A DNA stretch of 64,000 nucleotides. Source: Saccharobesus litoralis. Lineage in GTDB: Bacteria; Pseudomonadota; Gammaproteobacteria; Enterobacterales; Alteromonadaceae. The first letter of the stretch is position 1. The number at the start of each line of letters is the position of its first letter. This document shows, piece by piece, positions 1-9,642 of the stretch. The translations under genes were made by a program, and so were the position numbers. Under the pieces are notes generated by a model. It made no database searches. It was given only the letters and a program-made list of their open reading frames with translations, and had not been told where the DNA came from. The DNA lies in assembly GCF_003063625.1 (NCBI RefSeq), contig NZ_CP026604.1, positions 1,302,001 through 1,366,000 on the forward strand, read 5' to 3'.

Positions 1-164
1 ATTGGTGGGATGTCAGTCAGACACCAGCCGATTTAGATAGTTTTCCTAAAATTACCAACTGGCAAACAATGTCGGCGGAACACCGCGCTGAAAAACAAAA
101 ATTACAAGCCGTCATTCCTAGGTTTGATAATTATCAAACCCAACACGACCCGCTAGTAAAATAA
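1..164 (+). CDS. C-terminal fragment of an unidentified protein (partial)
   Basis: An open frame enters from the left edge (codons in phase with position 3) and stops at the TAA at 162-164, giving the last 53 residues of a protein. It begins WWDVSQTPADLDSF and ends HDPLVK. I do not recognise it with confidence. The lysine/glutamate-rich helical stretch before a terminal HDP motif could be the tail of a formylglycine-dependent sulfatase, which would suit the carrageenase downstream, but no catalytic motif is visible, so this is a guess. The gene reads in the same direction as the FG-GAP lipoprotein 380 bp downstream. Confidence 0.45.
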   Translation, partial: WWDVSQTPADLDSFPKITNWQTMSAEHRAEKQKLQAVIPRFDNYQTQHDPLVK

Positions 165-545
165 ACGCCAACCCTAAGGCAAGATGCTGAGCAAATAAGC
201 ATCTTGCCATCTAGCATAATTTGTTTTACGCGCCTTGGTATTGCTAATTACCTCTTCTTTGCCGTGACTTAGGAAAATACCCTCGTCATCCTTGTGCATG
301 GACGGGTGCAGTAATTAAAATTTGTCAGGAATAAAATTCTGTGGTCTTGCTCTTTTAGTCAGAAAGTTTTGCAGGCTCTGCAAGCATAAGCTCATATACA
401 TAAATACACAAATTTATCTATAGCTTATAACCATTGGTTTGCAGGTAACGTGACATTTTACTTAACCTTACAAACAGGTAATTGTTTATTGTATGCAAAA
501 TCAATAAAGTACATATAAATTCCCACTACTCTGTGTTTATAAGAT
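165..545. other. Intergenic region with a dispersed-repeat fragment
   Basis: No credible gene. Positions 367-390 match the unit of the tandem array at 42.4 kb: a TTTTGCAGGCTCTGCAAGC core containing the small palindrome TTGCAG-GCT-CTGCAA. The stretch at about 298-345 (CATGGACGGGTGCAG, then ATTTGTCAGGAATAAAATTCTGT) resembles the inside of the repeat at 9643-9838. The last 80 bp are AT-rich and should hold the promoter of the following gene. Confidence 0.5.
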
Positions 546-2870
546 ATGTTTAATAAAAAGCTTGTTTCACTTGTTATCGCGGCTACAACTGGGGTTAGCC
601 TGTTATCCTTAACCGCTTGTAAAAGCAATGACGCCCAATCAAATTTTGCAGCTAAGCCTAGTCAACATAAAGTGACAGTTAAAAACACTTTATTAAGTAA
701 GCCTTTTTTACTAACTAATGACATTCATTACAAAACTAACTACGCTGTCTCGGGTTCGGCTATTAAGCGAGTGACGATCACCGCGTCTATCAGCAAAAAC
801 TACGCAAACTTATCCATACTGTCTGGTGAGCAAATCATCGCCAATAATTTAGATATTCCGCGTAAAGGCAAGCAAACCATCAATGTATTGGTCGACTTTA
901 AAAGCTTGGGGCAAAAGCAGTTATCTTTTGTTGGTCGCAGCGCCGACATAACGTTACATCAAGTGGCAATTGAAGATGTCTACGGCTTAGATGTTCCGGC
1001 TTTTTTTGATAACTCACAAAATGCCGATTTTATCACTGAACAAACCTATAAATACGGTGGCCCTGCCATCGGCGATATTGATAACGATGGCGACTTAGAC
1101 TTTGTGCTAAACAACCATAACCACGTACCAACCCAACTTGTAACTAACCTAGGTAATGGCAAAGTTAAAGTAGAACGCTTATTTAAAGGTGCTCCGGATT
1201 TACACGGCTCGGCAGTAGGTGATTATGACAACGACGGCGACTTAGACATTATTGCCGCACACGGCGGAGCCAATGGCACCAGCCCTAGCTCTTACACCTT
1301 GTTTAATAACCAAAACATGCAATTTAAAAATGTAAGTGGTGAAGCCGGATTAAAAACGCCTGCACGCGGTCGCGCGCCGCGTTGGATCGATTTAGACAAT
1401 GATGGTGATTTAGATTTAGGTCTATTTAACGCCAAAACACCATTAAAAAAAGGCGAACAAACCTTATTTTTAACCAACAATGGCGACGGTACATTTAAAG
1501 AAGTGAATATTGCGGGTATTGAAGATCTCAATACTGAAAAACCACTAGTAGTCGATTTCGACCGCGATGGCTTAGATGATTTATTGGTCTACTACCCTGA
1601 CAAACTCTCGCTATGGAAAAACAATGGCGACTTAACTTTTACTAATGTTAGCGACACATGGCTGCCGAAAAAAGCCGCTAATATGAAAAATATCAACGCC
1701 GCAACAGATGTTGATGTCAATAACGATGGTTTAGTCGACTTGTACATTGCTAATGGCCGTTCACACTACAGTATTTCGCGCAAATCGCTCGACTTTTCGC
1801 CGCAACTAAAACGACTTGATGTGAATGACGACGGTGAAAAAGGCCGTACCTTAATCAACTTTACCGCTGACGAAAATATAAAAATGTCAGATGTTAAGCT
1901 CACTTTCCGCCAATATCGTGGCGGTTTCCCTATTTTCTTAGGTAAAAATAAAACTAAAACCTTTATTCAGCCCCACGACTACAACAAAAACCAAAACCGC
2001 TACCCGCAAGCCCAAGAAGCGGCTCCGCACGACTTGGAATTTTCTCCTGAACAAGCTCAAGGCTGGCCAGAAGATCGCAGCGAAAACGGTTTTTATTTTG
2101 GCTATTTAGGCAATAAACAATGGCGCAGCGAATGGGTGCGTAATGGTATTGTTTATTGGGGAGTTGAGTTTTCACTATCAGGTTTAAACAGCGTCGATTA
2201 TGACTGGAAAGCCAACAACCGCAACGTGCAAGACATATTGCTTATCAACAAAGGTAGTCATTTTGAAGATGGCAGCCAAGCTTGGAATATTCCTAAAGGC
2301 GGCAACAACTGGGGTGTAACCCGTGGTGATTTTAACAACGATGGTTGGCAAGATTTATTTGTTCACCGTTACGGTTACTTAAAAGAACGCGTGGCAGATT
2401 TAATGTTACTGAACAACGCAGGTAAAGGCTTTGAAATAACAACGGCACATGGCGCATTTGACCCACAAGACACTGGCCACGGCGATATGGGACAAGTTTT
2501 CGATTTTAACCAAGACGGTTTACTCGACATGCTAAACGGCAGTGAAGATCGCGGGCGTTGGTATTTATACCTTAACAAAACCAAACAAAGCGGCAACTAC
2601 ATTCAATTCCATGTTGGCTACAGCCCGAAACACAATATCGACCCTTTATCGGCTGAGGTCATCATTGAAACCGCAGCAGGTCAACAGTACTTTCAAACTA
2701 TAGGCTCGACGGGTGAAGCACACTCACAAAGTGTTATCAATATTGCCCACTTTGGTTTAGGTAAAGAACAAAACGTAAAATCGGCAAAAATTGTTTGGCG
2801 CAACGGCGAAAGTGTCAAGTTAAGCGATTTAAAAGCTAATACGCTATACAAAAGCCAGCAGGGGAAATAA
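546..2870 (+). CDS. FG-GAP/VCBS beta-propeller lipoprotein with C-terminal ASPIC/UnbV domain
   Basis: A 774-residue exported lipoprotein. The signal peptide ends in the lipobox LTAC (Cys25). Several calcium-binding FG-GAP/VCBS motifs of the form DxDNDGDLD are visible (for example DIDNDGDLDF, DYDNDGDLDI, DFNNDGWQDL, DFNQDGLLDM), as in integrin-alpha-like propellers. The C-terminus (about 690-770) has the ASPIC/UnbV pattern: GSTGEAHSQS, then HFGLG, then VWRNGES. Between the propeller halves (about 435-580) lies an inserted module with QGWP and GYLGNKQWR, also present in the paralogue at 21123-23021. Such proteins are usually surface or periplasmic binding proteins; no enzyme activity can be assigned. 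It is followed by a strong hairpin terminator, so it is probably transcribed alone. The ribosome-binding site is weak. Confidence 0.85.
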   Translation: MFNKKLVSLVIAATTGVSLLSLTACKSNDAQSNFAAKPSQHKVTVKNTLLSKPFLLTNDIHYKTNYAVSGSAIKRVTITASISKNYANLSILSGEQIIANNLDIPRKGKQTINVLVDFKSLGQKQLSFVGRSADITLHQVAIEDVYGLDVPAFFDNSQNADFITEQTYKYGGPAIGDIDNDGDLDFVLNNHNHVPTQLVTNLGNGKVKVERLFKGAPDLHGSAVGDYDNDGDLDIIAAHGGANGTSPSSYTLFNNQNMQFKNVSGEAGLKTPARGRAPRWIDLDNDGDLDLGLFNAKTPLKKGEQTLFLTNNGDGTFKEVNIAGIEDLNTEKPLVVDFDRDGLDDLLVYYPDKLSLWKNNGDLTFTNVSDTWLPKKAANMKNINAATDVDVNNDGLVDLYIANGRSHYSISRKSLDFSPQLKRLDVNDDGEKGRTLINFTADENIKMSDVKLTFRQYRGGFPIFLGKNKTKTFIQPHDYNKNQNRYPQAQEAAPHDLEFSPEQAQGWPEDRSENGFYFGYLGNKQWRSEWVRNGIVYWGVEFSLSGLNSVDYDWKANNRNVQDILLINKGSHFEDGSQAWNIPKGGNNWGVTRGDFNNDGWQDLFVHRYGYLKERVADLMLLNNAGKGFEITTAHGAFDPQDTGHGDMGQVFDFNQDGLLDMLNGSEDRGRWYLYLNKTKQSGNYIQFHVGYSPKHNIDPLSAEVIIETAAGQQYFQTIGSTGEAHSQSVINIAHFGLGKEQNVKSAKIVWRNGESVKLSDLKANTLYKSQQGK

Positions 2871-2884
2871 TCTCCTGCCTTTTT

Positions 2885-2918
2885 AAAAATGACTGGAACA
2901 AGCCAACCAGTCATTTTT
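2885..2918 (+). terminator. Rho-independent terminator
   Basis: A perfect 12-bp stem (AAAAATGACTGG with CCAGTCATTTTT) around a 10-nt loop, ending in a T-run, 15 bp after the stop of the FG-GAP lipoprotein gene. From there to 3175 I see no gene, only AT-rich leader sequence for the response regulator. Confidence 0.85.
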
Positions 2919-3175
2919 ATATGATTATCGGAAAACTATATCGCGCTAAGTCAAACTAATTACTTTATTTTTATAGGCAACAGCGCGTCTATTCAACATG
3001 CCAAGCCAACTGTTCAACTAACACACCGCCAATGCAAATTAATGCATAATCTTGCTAAAAAACGGGCAATATGAGTTAAACCTATACCTATCTCTTGTAT
3101 TTCAGTATAGTCAAAACTAATGAACGTAGAAACGCTACTAGCTAACTGCCACAAACCACAAATGGAATTGAAATC

Positions 3176-3739
3176 ATGTTTTTACCGTTTGAAGCTACAT
3201 TTATCATCAACAAACTTGAAAAAGAAGTCGAACAAAACCAACAAAAACTGACTAGTGAATTAAACGACTCTCAACGCACCGAAATTGAGCAAAACATCAT
3301 CATCGCTATTGCTTGTATCACTAAATTACAAAAAGAATTGCCAGCTAAAGCCACTAACCGCCCAGCTAAAGTATTGGTAGTCGACGATGTTGAAACCATG
3401 CGCCAGGTTAATAAACATTTGCTGCTCGATATCGGATTTGAAAATATTGATGTCGCAATAAATGGTCATGATGCCTTAGTCAGGCTACAACAAGCTCTTG
3501 ACGAAGGTAGCCCATATGACCTTGTCATTTCTGACTGGGAGATGCCTAAAATGTCGGGAATGGAACTATTAAAGCACATTAAAACGAGTCCACTCCTTTG
3601 GCGAACTCACCTATATTTGTTAACCGGATTATCAGAAAAACAAGATGTGATGACCGCAATTAAAGCTGGGGTTTCGGGGTACATGACTAAACCCGTTAAT
3701 CAAAAAATCCTCAAAAATAAACTCGCTTATTATTTGTAA
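3176..3739 (+). CDS. Orphan CheY-like response regulator with N-terminal helical extension
   Basis: 187 residues. Residues 1-60 are charged and helical (LEKEVEQNQQKL), probably a coiled coil. Residues 64-187 form a receiver domain: the acidic pair in VLVVDDVETM, the phosphoacceptor Asp120 in VISDWEMP, a Thr in LLTGLS and Lys172 in MTKPV. There is no DNA-binding or enzymatic output domain, so it should act through protein contacts, as CheY-family proteins do. No sensor kinase is adjacent. The start is supported by GGAATTG about 8 nt upstream. It is separated from both neighbours by long non-coding stretches and is likely monocistronic. Its partner cannot be inferred from this window. Confidence 0.85.
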   Translation: MFLPFEATFIINKLEKEVEQNQQKLTSELNDSQRTEIEQNIIIAIACITKLQKELPAKATNRPAKVLVVDDVETMRQVNKHLLLDIGFENIDVAINGHDALVRLQQALDEGSPYDLVISDWEMPKMSGMELLKHIKTSPLLWRTHLYLLTGLSEKQDVMTAIKAGVSGYMTKPVNQKILKNKLAYYL

Positions 3740-3842
3740 AGTTTATTACGCTGAAATAATTCAGTTGAATTAGACAGCTAAACAATCCACAAGCCAGAAT
3801 TGATAACGACTGCATTAATAAAATCTAAAACCCAACCACCTC

Positions 3843-3873
3843 AACTATTTAAACATAATATGTTTAAATAGTT
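3843..3873. promoter_or_regulatory. Long perfect palindrome upstream of the carrageenase (operator candidate)
   Basis: Two 15-bp arms around a single central A. The core TAAACATAATATGTTTA lies at 3850-3866. The same 17-bp core (TAAACAT, three bases, ATGTTTA) recurs upstream of the TonB receptor (17567-17583) and of the second FG-GAP gene (21080-21096). It lies 160 bp before the carrageenase start, so it is more likely a transcription-factor site than a terminator. The cognate regulator is not in the window. Confidence 0.6.
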
Positions 3874-3928
3874 ATTATCTTGTAAAATATATTACCAATT
3901 TAGCCGTTTTGTGTGGTACTTTATTTAA

Positions 3929-3946
3929 AAAGAGCAAGCGCTTGAC
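3929..3946. promoter_or_regulatory. LacI-type operator candidate upstream of the carrageenase
   Basis: AAAAGAGCAAGCGCTTGA contains the perfect palindrome CAAGCGCTTG (3935-3944) with the central CG typical of LacI/GalR-family operators. Its left flank AAAAAGAGCAA is identical to that of the 22-bp palindrome at 17714-17735 upstream of the TonB receptor. It lies about 80 bp before the chosen ATG. Confidence 0.5.
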
Positions 3947-4025
3947 CTTGAATTCAATTCAACAGTATTTCAGCCATTACGCTTTGCTCTGCACACAAAA
4001 TCATGAACCGAACTCGGGAACGACA

Positions 4026-7000
4026 ATGAAAAATAAGACAAGCAAGCTCAATTGCTATTGGCTTAAGCACACTTTATTACCAGCAAGCGCTTTGCTACTC
4101 GCGGCCTGTGGAGGTAGCGATAGCGAAAGTAAAGTCAGTGTGTCTGGCGACACTTCAGTGGTTGATGACGGCAGCGGGGCTGTTGCCGGTAAAGTATCAC
4201 TTAGCAATGACGACACCTTCGTGGTCCAAGATAATGTTGATACAGATTTAGGGACGTTTAACCTAACTGTTGATGGAAATTGGACGTTTGAAGCACAAAA
4301 AACCACACCGGCTATTGCCGAGCTATTAGCAGGTGAAACCGTAGAAGAACAAATCACCATCACCACTGCCAGCGGCGCAACCCAGATGATCACGGTGACC
4401 ATTCAAGGCGAAGACGATGCGCCCGTTATTGGCACGGGTGAAGGCGTTGACTCACTTACCATTGATACCCCTATCAGCGCACCGGTAACCGGTAAATTAA
4501 CCATCAGCGATCCAGACAAAGGCCAAAGTCAGTTTGTGGCGCAACAAGATGTACAAGGCAGCTACGGTCGCTTCTCTATCAGCGTGGAAGGTGATTGGAG
4601 TTATCGCCTCAATTCAGTCATTGCTGCCGCGCTGAGTCAAGTATCTGCGGCAAGCACTGACAACAGCCAAACGCTAAGCGAAATATTTACCGTAACCTCT
4701 GCTGATGGCACCACACATGACATCACTATTGTGATCAGCGAACAAAGCTTGGTGGCAGACAATTTAGACACCGACAACGATGGTATCGTCAATAGCGAAG
4801 ATCTCGATGATGACAATGATGGCGTTTCAGACATTGATGAAGCCACTAAAGGCACAGATCCGTTAAATGCCGACTCAGATGCCGATGGCGTGAATGATGG
4901 TCAAGACGCATTTCCATTAAACAACGCAGAAACCCTAGATTCCGATAACGATGGCATGGGTAATTTTGCAGATATGGATGATGACAATGACGGGATCAGT
5001 GATGCGGATGAAATCACCAACGGCACTAACCCGTTAAGTGCTGACTCGGACAACGATGGCGTAAACGACAATATCGACGCATTTCCAAACAACAATACCG
5101 AAACACAAGATACCGACAATGATGGCATAGGCAATAGTGCCGACACAGACGATGATAATGATGGTATCAGTGATGCCGACGAAGCCACAGCAGGCACGGA
5201 TCCTCTAAAAGCAGATACCGATGGTGATGGCGTAAATGATAATCTCGATGCGTTACCACTAGATGATAAAGAAACCCTAGATACCGATAGCGATGGTACT
5301 GGTAACAATGCCGATCTGGATGATGACAATGACGGTGTCAGTGATGCGGATGAAACAACAGCCGGAACCGACCCGCTTAATGCTGATTCTGACAACGACG
5401 GCGTAAATGACGGTCAAGATGCTTTTCCACTTGATAACCAAGAATCGTTAGATACCGATAACGATGGTATCGGCAATAATGCCGATAGCGACGACGACAA
5501 TGACACCATTAGCGATGCTGATGAAATAACCAATGGCACGGAACCATTAAAAATGGACACTGACGGCGACAATATTGACGACGCAACAGACGCCTACCCA
5601 CTTGATCCGAATTTGTACATGCCGCGCCAAGTGCTATTCAGTTATGACTTTAACACCGATCAAATTCAAACCGAAAACAACAACTGGGAAGGCTGGGTGT
5701 ACCCGACAGCGAATCGCGGTGTTATGACTTTTGCAGTGGATGCTGGGCCAGATGGTAGTGCCGCGTACTCGTTTGAAGATACCAATGCCAACACCAATAT
5801 TCTGCAAACCGGTATTCGCTTTAACAACCGTACCAATAAAGACAATATCAACCCTTGGACCGATCTTCTGGGCGATGCCAAAGGCCAAACACTTAACTCA
5901 ATTTCACTTTGGATAAAAGTTGAAAAAGCCACTGCTGGCGACGTCACCGTGCAACACAATTTGGTGCCTTATCCGCTGGTGGACGATACCAAAGGCAATA
6001 CCATCAATGCTGGTTTAGCTGTGGGTCCACAATACCAAGCCATTGTTCCAGCCTCTGCCAACAACACTTGGGTACAAGCCGAATTTGTTGATTTTAATAC
6101 CGGCGAACGTCAATTTACCATCCCTGACTCTTGGGTACACCACGACGGCAGCTCACCTATTCAAGTTTACCCACAAATACTTTTTGGCGGGTTAGAGGTT
6201 GGCGACAAAGTGTATGTGGATAGCTATGAAATTGGCGACGCTCCGCTGCTTAATGCCTGCTGTGCGCCAACTGGCAGCCCGACAGGCGGTGGTAACTCAG
6301 ATACCAGTGCCGAAACCGGCGGTATTACTGGCGCAACCGGCACCGATGGTGCATTTAACATAGGCGATAATCTTACTTTTACTTACAACTTTGATGTGAA
6401 TGAAGTGTCTCCTGCGCAAAATGAACAAGGCTGGGTGTACTCAGTGATCGATCGCGGCAGCTTAATGTTTGAACGCGAAGGCCGCAGTGGCGCTGCTATG
6501 TCGTACACCGATGCCAGCGTTAATGTTAACCCAGAGCAAAACGGCACATACTTGCAAGACTGGAATGGCAATCCATTTACCCCGCTATTTAGTCATCATG
6601 GCAACACCATCAATAGCATTAAACTTTGGGCCAAAACCGAACTTGCGACTGAAAAAGACATCGACATTATTCATTACTTAATGCCCTATGGCCTTGTGCA
6701 AGGCAACAAAAGCGCCAATATTGCAGCAGGCCTTGAAGCGTCACCACGCTTAGTCGGCACCATCCCTGCTGGCAGCTCTGACTGGGTTGAAGTCAATTTT
6801 GCAATTGAAGGAACTAACGCGATTGATTTTACTATTCCGTCAAACTGGATTCACCACGGAGATGGCGATCTGCAAATTTATCCTGAATTTAAATTTGCCA
6901 ATACTGAAGAAGGTGACAAAGTTTATCTGGATGACTATGAAGCCAAAACAACGGTTGGTGCACCTTTACCTGTACCAACGGATTTTACAGTAGAATACGA

Positions 7001-9098
7001 CTTTAACGATGCAAGCGTATCGCAACAAAACGGCTGGGGCTTTATTACAACAGGCTTTGGGGCAATTAGTCTTGCCGAAGGTGAAGGCGTAAACAGTAGC
7101 AATGCTATCGCCTATGAAGACACAAGCGACGGCACCAATATCAGCAATCACTCAATACTTTGGCATAAATGGGGCAACGCGAACCCATGGAGTAGCGAAT
7201 TTGGCGGCGGAGCGATTGAAACAGAAATTACATCGGTCAAGCTCAGAGTCAAAGTAGAAAAAGGTGCAAATAATACGGGTACTAGCGATGTCACCATCAA
7301 ACACCAGTTGTTACCTTGGAACATTGTCAGCAGTGGCGGTAAAACGGCAAAAGTCGCGGCGGCTCAAGCCATTACTGCCGACTATACAACAACCGTAAGT
7401 GCAGCTGATTTTGGCCAATGGCTGGAAGTAACATTTACGGATGCCAACACAGATTTAGCAACCTTCTCCATTCCTGATACATGGCAGCTAGAAGATGGCT
7501 CAAATATTGTTGATGTATTGCCTTCGTTCTACTTTGGTGGCTTAGAAGTGGGCGACAAAGTTATTATTGATGACTACGTATTAACTGGCGATAACGCACT
7601 CGCCAGAAGCGTTGATAATGGAGATAGCGGTACTGGCGGCGGCGATAATGGATCGCAAACCGACTATGGTTTACACGACGGTAGCGGCACATATACAACC
7701 AACGGCCGAGCAGCACCATTACCTGTGGTTGATAGCGATTTTTACACTGCACCAACCACATTTAATGTCGAGCGCAACGCGGTGACTGACTATCAAGTTA
7801 ACAACGCAGATACCACAGATGACACCGCCACCATGCAAGCCGCAATTGACGATATTAGTGTCACTCATGGCGGCGGCAAGCTGACAATACCAGCGGGTGA
7901 GTACTACTTCCGCAGCTTACAGCTAAAATCGAATGTACATATCGAAGTTGATGAAGGCGCTACCTTCCATATGGTTACCGCGAATCGATACAACGAGTTT
8001 ATGTTTGAAATTGGCTTTGGCGCTAAAGTGGAAAATGTCAGTGTCGTTGGCTTAGGCAATGGCTTTACTGTCGATTTAACAGATGCACCAAATGTCAGAA
8101 CGGCCGTATTCAGAATGGGTGACATGGAAAACTTTAGAATTGCCAATATCAAGATCAAAGACAGCAAAACCATATTTGCGTCATTCTTGGTCGGCGTCGC
8201 GGTTCGCAACAATGATTTGCACTGGCCAGTTAATGGCATCATAGAAAAAATTGACCAAAGCAATTCCTTATTCGGTTATGGCGTGGTGCAAACCTATGGC
8301 GCCGACAATATTTTGTTCCGTGATTTACACAGTGAAGGCGGTATTACACTGCGCATGGAAACGGATAACTTGTCGATGAAAGAATACGGCAAAGGCGGCA
8401 TTCGCAATATATTTGCCGAAGATATTCGCGGTACCGATTGTTTAGCACCAGTGATGTTTGGCCCACACTTTATGGAAAACGGCTCAGTTCAAGTTAATGG
8501 TGTCACCGCAAACAGTTGTGGTTTTGCGGTACGGGTTGATGAAGGGTTTGTCGAACTGTTTAGCCCAGCAGGCCAAAGCTACACTCGTGATTCATGGCGC
8601 GCAGAAGTCGATGCTACCTACGGCACTAACTGCTCGCTACAACCATATGCACGTGGTAACAACCAATGGGCGGCACGTATCAACCCAACTAAAGCCTGTT
8701 TGGATGCGGTACATCGTGCAACAGGTTTAAAACCGGGTTGGTATGAAGAGTCATTTGTATTCAATGTTACGGCAAACTATGGTACCGAGGCCGACTTGAA
8801 GTTAGAACATCTGTACTATATTCCAAGTACCGACAACCTTTGTATTGCAGCCAGTGATCAATGGGCAGGCCGTGGCCAAATATTTATTGGTGACTCAGTC
8901 GCACCGGTTGTCAATGCGCAACAAGCAGGAGTCGACTACAACTTTAATATTGATATTAAAAACCTCACCGCCAATGGCTATCCAAGCACGCACCACGATG
9001 TATTGGATGCAAACTCAGCGAGATTATCTCCTAGCATTACTAACTACAGTAGCGCAGTGGCACTACCAGACTGTACGGACACCCGCTGGGGAAACTAA
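4026..9098 (+). CDS. GH82-type iota-carrageenase, multimodular lipoprotein
   Basis: 1690 residues. I start at ATG 4026 because MKNKTSKLNCY begins a clean lipoprotein signal with lipobox LAAC (Cys28); the frame is open back to 3909, but that stretch holds the operator sites. In order: two VCBS-like domains (about 50-240), a calcium-binding thrombospondin type 3 stretch of DxDxDG repeats (about 247-528), three homologous beta-sandwich, CBM-like modules (536-737, 783-975, 987-1188), then a right-handed beta-helix catalytic domain (about 1235-1690). Gln1422, Glu1445, Asp1447 and His1481 reproduce the spacing I recall for Gln222, Glu245, Asp247 and His281 of the Alteromonas fortis iota-carrageenase. 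The expected activity is endo-hydrolysis of the beta-1,4 bonds of iota-carrageenan at the cell surface. A strong terminator follows. Confidence 0.85.
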   Translation: MKNKTSKLNCYWLKHTLLPASALLLAACGGSDSESKVSVSGDTSVVDDGSGAVAGKVSLSNDDTFVVQDNVDTDLGTFNLTVDGNWTFEAQKTTPAIAELLAGETVEEQITITTASGATQMITVTIQGEDDAPVIGTGEGVDSLTIDTPISAPVTGKLTISDPDKGQSQFVAQQDVQGSYGRFSISVEGDWSYRLNSVIAAALSQVSAASTDNSQTLSEIFTVTSADGTTHDITIVISEQSLVADNLDTDNDGIVNSEDLDDDNDGVSDIDEATKGTDPLNADSDADGVNDGQDAFPLNNAETLDSDNDGMGNFADMDDDNDGISDADEITNGTNPLSADSDNDGVNDNIDAFPNNNTETQDTDNDGIGNSADTDDDNDGISDADEATAGTDPLKADTDGDGVNDNLDALPLDDKETLDTDSDGTGNNADLDDDNDGVSDADETTAGTDPLNADSDNDGVNDGQDAFPLDNQESLDTDNDGIGNNADSDDDNDTISDADEITNGTEPLKMDTDGDNIDDATDAYPLDPNLYMPRQVLFSYDFNTDQIQTENNNWEGWVYPTANRGVMTFAVDAGPDGSAAYSFEDTNANTNILQTGIRFNNRTNKDNINPWTDLLGDAKGQTLNSISLWIKVEKATAGDVTVQHNLVPYPLVDDTKGNTINAGLAVGPQYQAIVPASANNTWVQAEFVDFNTGERQFTIPDSWVHHDGSSPIQVYPQILFGGLEVGDKVYVDSYEIGDAPLLNACCAPTGSPTGGGNSDTSAETGGITGATGTDGAFNIGDNLTFTYNFDVNEVSPAQNEQGWVYSVIDRGSLMFEREGRSGAAMSYTDASVNVNPEQNGTYLQDWNGNPFTPLFSHHGNTINSIKLWAKTELATEKDIDIIHYLMPYGLVQGNKSANIAAGLEASPRLVGTIPAGSSDWVEVNFAIEGTNAIDFTIPSNWIHHGDGDLQIYPEFKFANTEEGDKVYLDDYEAKTTVGAPLPVPTDFTVEYDFNDASVSQQNGWGFITTGFGAISLAEGEGVNSSNAIAYEDTSDGTNISNHSILWHKWGNANPWSSEFGGGAIETEITSVKLRVKVEKGANNTGTSDVTIKHQLLPWNIVSSGGKTAKVAAAQAITADYTTTVSAADFGQWLEVTFTDANTDLATFSIPDTWQLEDGSNIVDVLPSFYFGGLEVGDKVIIDDYVLTGDNALARSVDNGDSGTGGGDNGSQTDYGLHDGSGTYTTNGRAAPLPVVDSDFYTAPTTFNVERNAVTDYQVNNADTTDDTATMQAAIDDISVTHGGGKLTIPAGEYYFRSLQLKSNVHIEVDEGATFHMVTANRYNEFMFEIGFGAKVENVSVVGLGNGFTVDLTDAPNVRTAVFRMGDMENFRIANIKIKDSKTIFASFLVGVAVRNNDLHWPVNGIIEKIDQSNSLFGYGVVQTYGADNILFRDLHSEGGITLRMETDNLSMKEYGKGGIRNIFAEDIRGTDCLAPVMFGPHFMENGSVQVNGVTANSCGFAVRVDEGFVELFSPAGQSYTRDSWRAEVDATYGTNCSLQPYARGNNQWAARINPTKACLDAVHRATGLKPGWYEESFVFNVTANYGTEADLKLEHLYYIPSTDNLCIAASDQWAGRGQIFIGDSVAPVVNAQQAGVDYNFNIDIKNLTANGYPSTHHDVLDANSARLSPSITNYSSAVALPDCTDTRWGN

Positions 9099-9121
9099 CC
9101 CTTAAGCGTGTTTCACGTTAG

Positions 9122-9153
9122 AAAAGCCCTGAGTGAAAGCTCGGGGCTTTTTT
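9122..9153 (+). terminator. Rho-independent terminator after the carrageenase
   Basis: An 11-bp stem (AAAGCCCTGAG with CTCGGGGCTTT, one T-G wobble) around TGAAAG, followed by a T-run. It lies 24 bp after the carrageenase stop. Confidence 0.9.
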
Positions 9154-9182
9154 GTTTTGGGGTTGGGTGGGAATATCAAATG

Positions 9183-9330
9183 TTTTGTGGGCGAGCATTG
9201 GCTTCGGATCCTGCAAACCTTTCTACCCCAATAAAATAACAACGACAGGCATCGTAAATTTTATCGTTTCTTTTTTTGGCATATAACTGAGACAGGGTCG
9301 TGTCGCGATTCACTGCGCTCAAGGCGACCT
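9183..9330. repeat. Dispersed repeat, copy 1 (shorter)
   Basis: Shares with 9643-9838 the blocks TTTTGTGGGCGAGCATT, CCTGCAAACCTTTCT, ACGACAGGCATCGTAAATTT and GGTCGTGTCGCGATTC followed by CTGCGCTCAAGGCGACCT. It lacks the central 45-50 bp of copy 2. Between the copies (9331-9642) there is further low-complexity, palindrome-rich non-coding sequence such as CTACATCCCTGTAGGTGCAG. No gene is supportable from 9155 to 10105. Confidence 0.75.
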
Positions 9331-9642
9331 ACGGTTTACTTTAATTCAGTTTATGTCTCTAGGGAGCGTGAGACCATTTTAAATTATTTAAGGCTCGATG
9401 CTTATTCCCGAACGCTCGGCACTTCCTACATCCCTGTAGGTGCAGATTTATCTGCATAACACCGAGGTGTCCGCCAACATGGGTTCAACCACCGCCAGCC
9501 AAGGTTTGAATTTAGCGCTGTCTGTTTTTAATGTTTTTCTGTTTTGATATTGGTGTTTACGCGATTATAAAGGAACGCCCGAACGGTGTATTTGAGTCGG
9601 GTAGCAAGCCTACCTATCGGCCTAAAGGCACGACCTACAATT

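Noticed and set aside
3909-4025. N-terminal extension of the carrageenase
   Set aside because: It would put 39 residues before a good lipoprotein signal and overlap the LacI-type operator; ATG 4026 is preferred.
4901-5395. Serine-rich 164-aa frame on the minus strand
   Set aside because: Mirror image of the DxDxDG-rich TSP3 repeats of the carrageenase.
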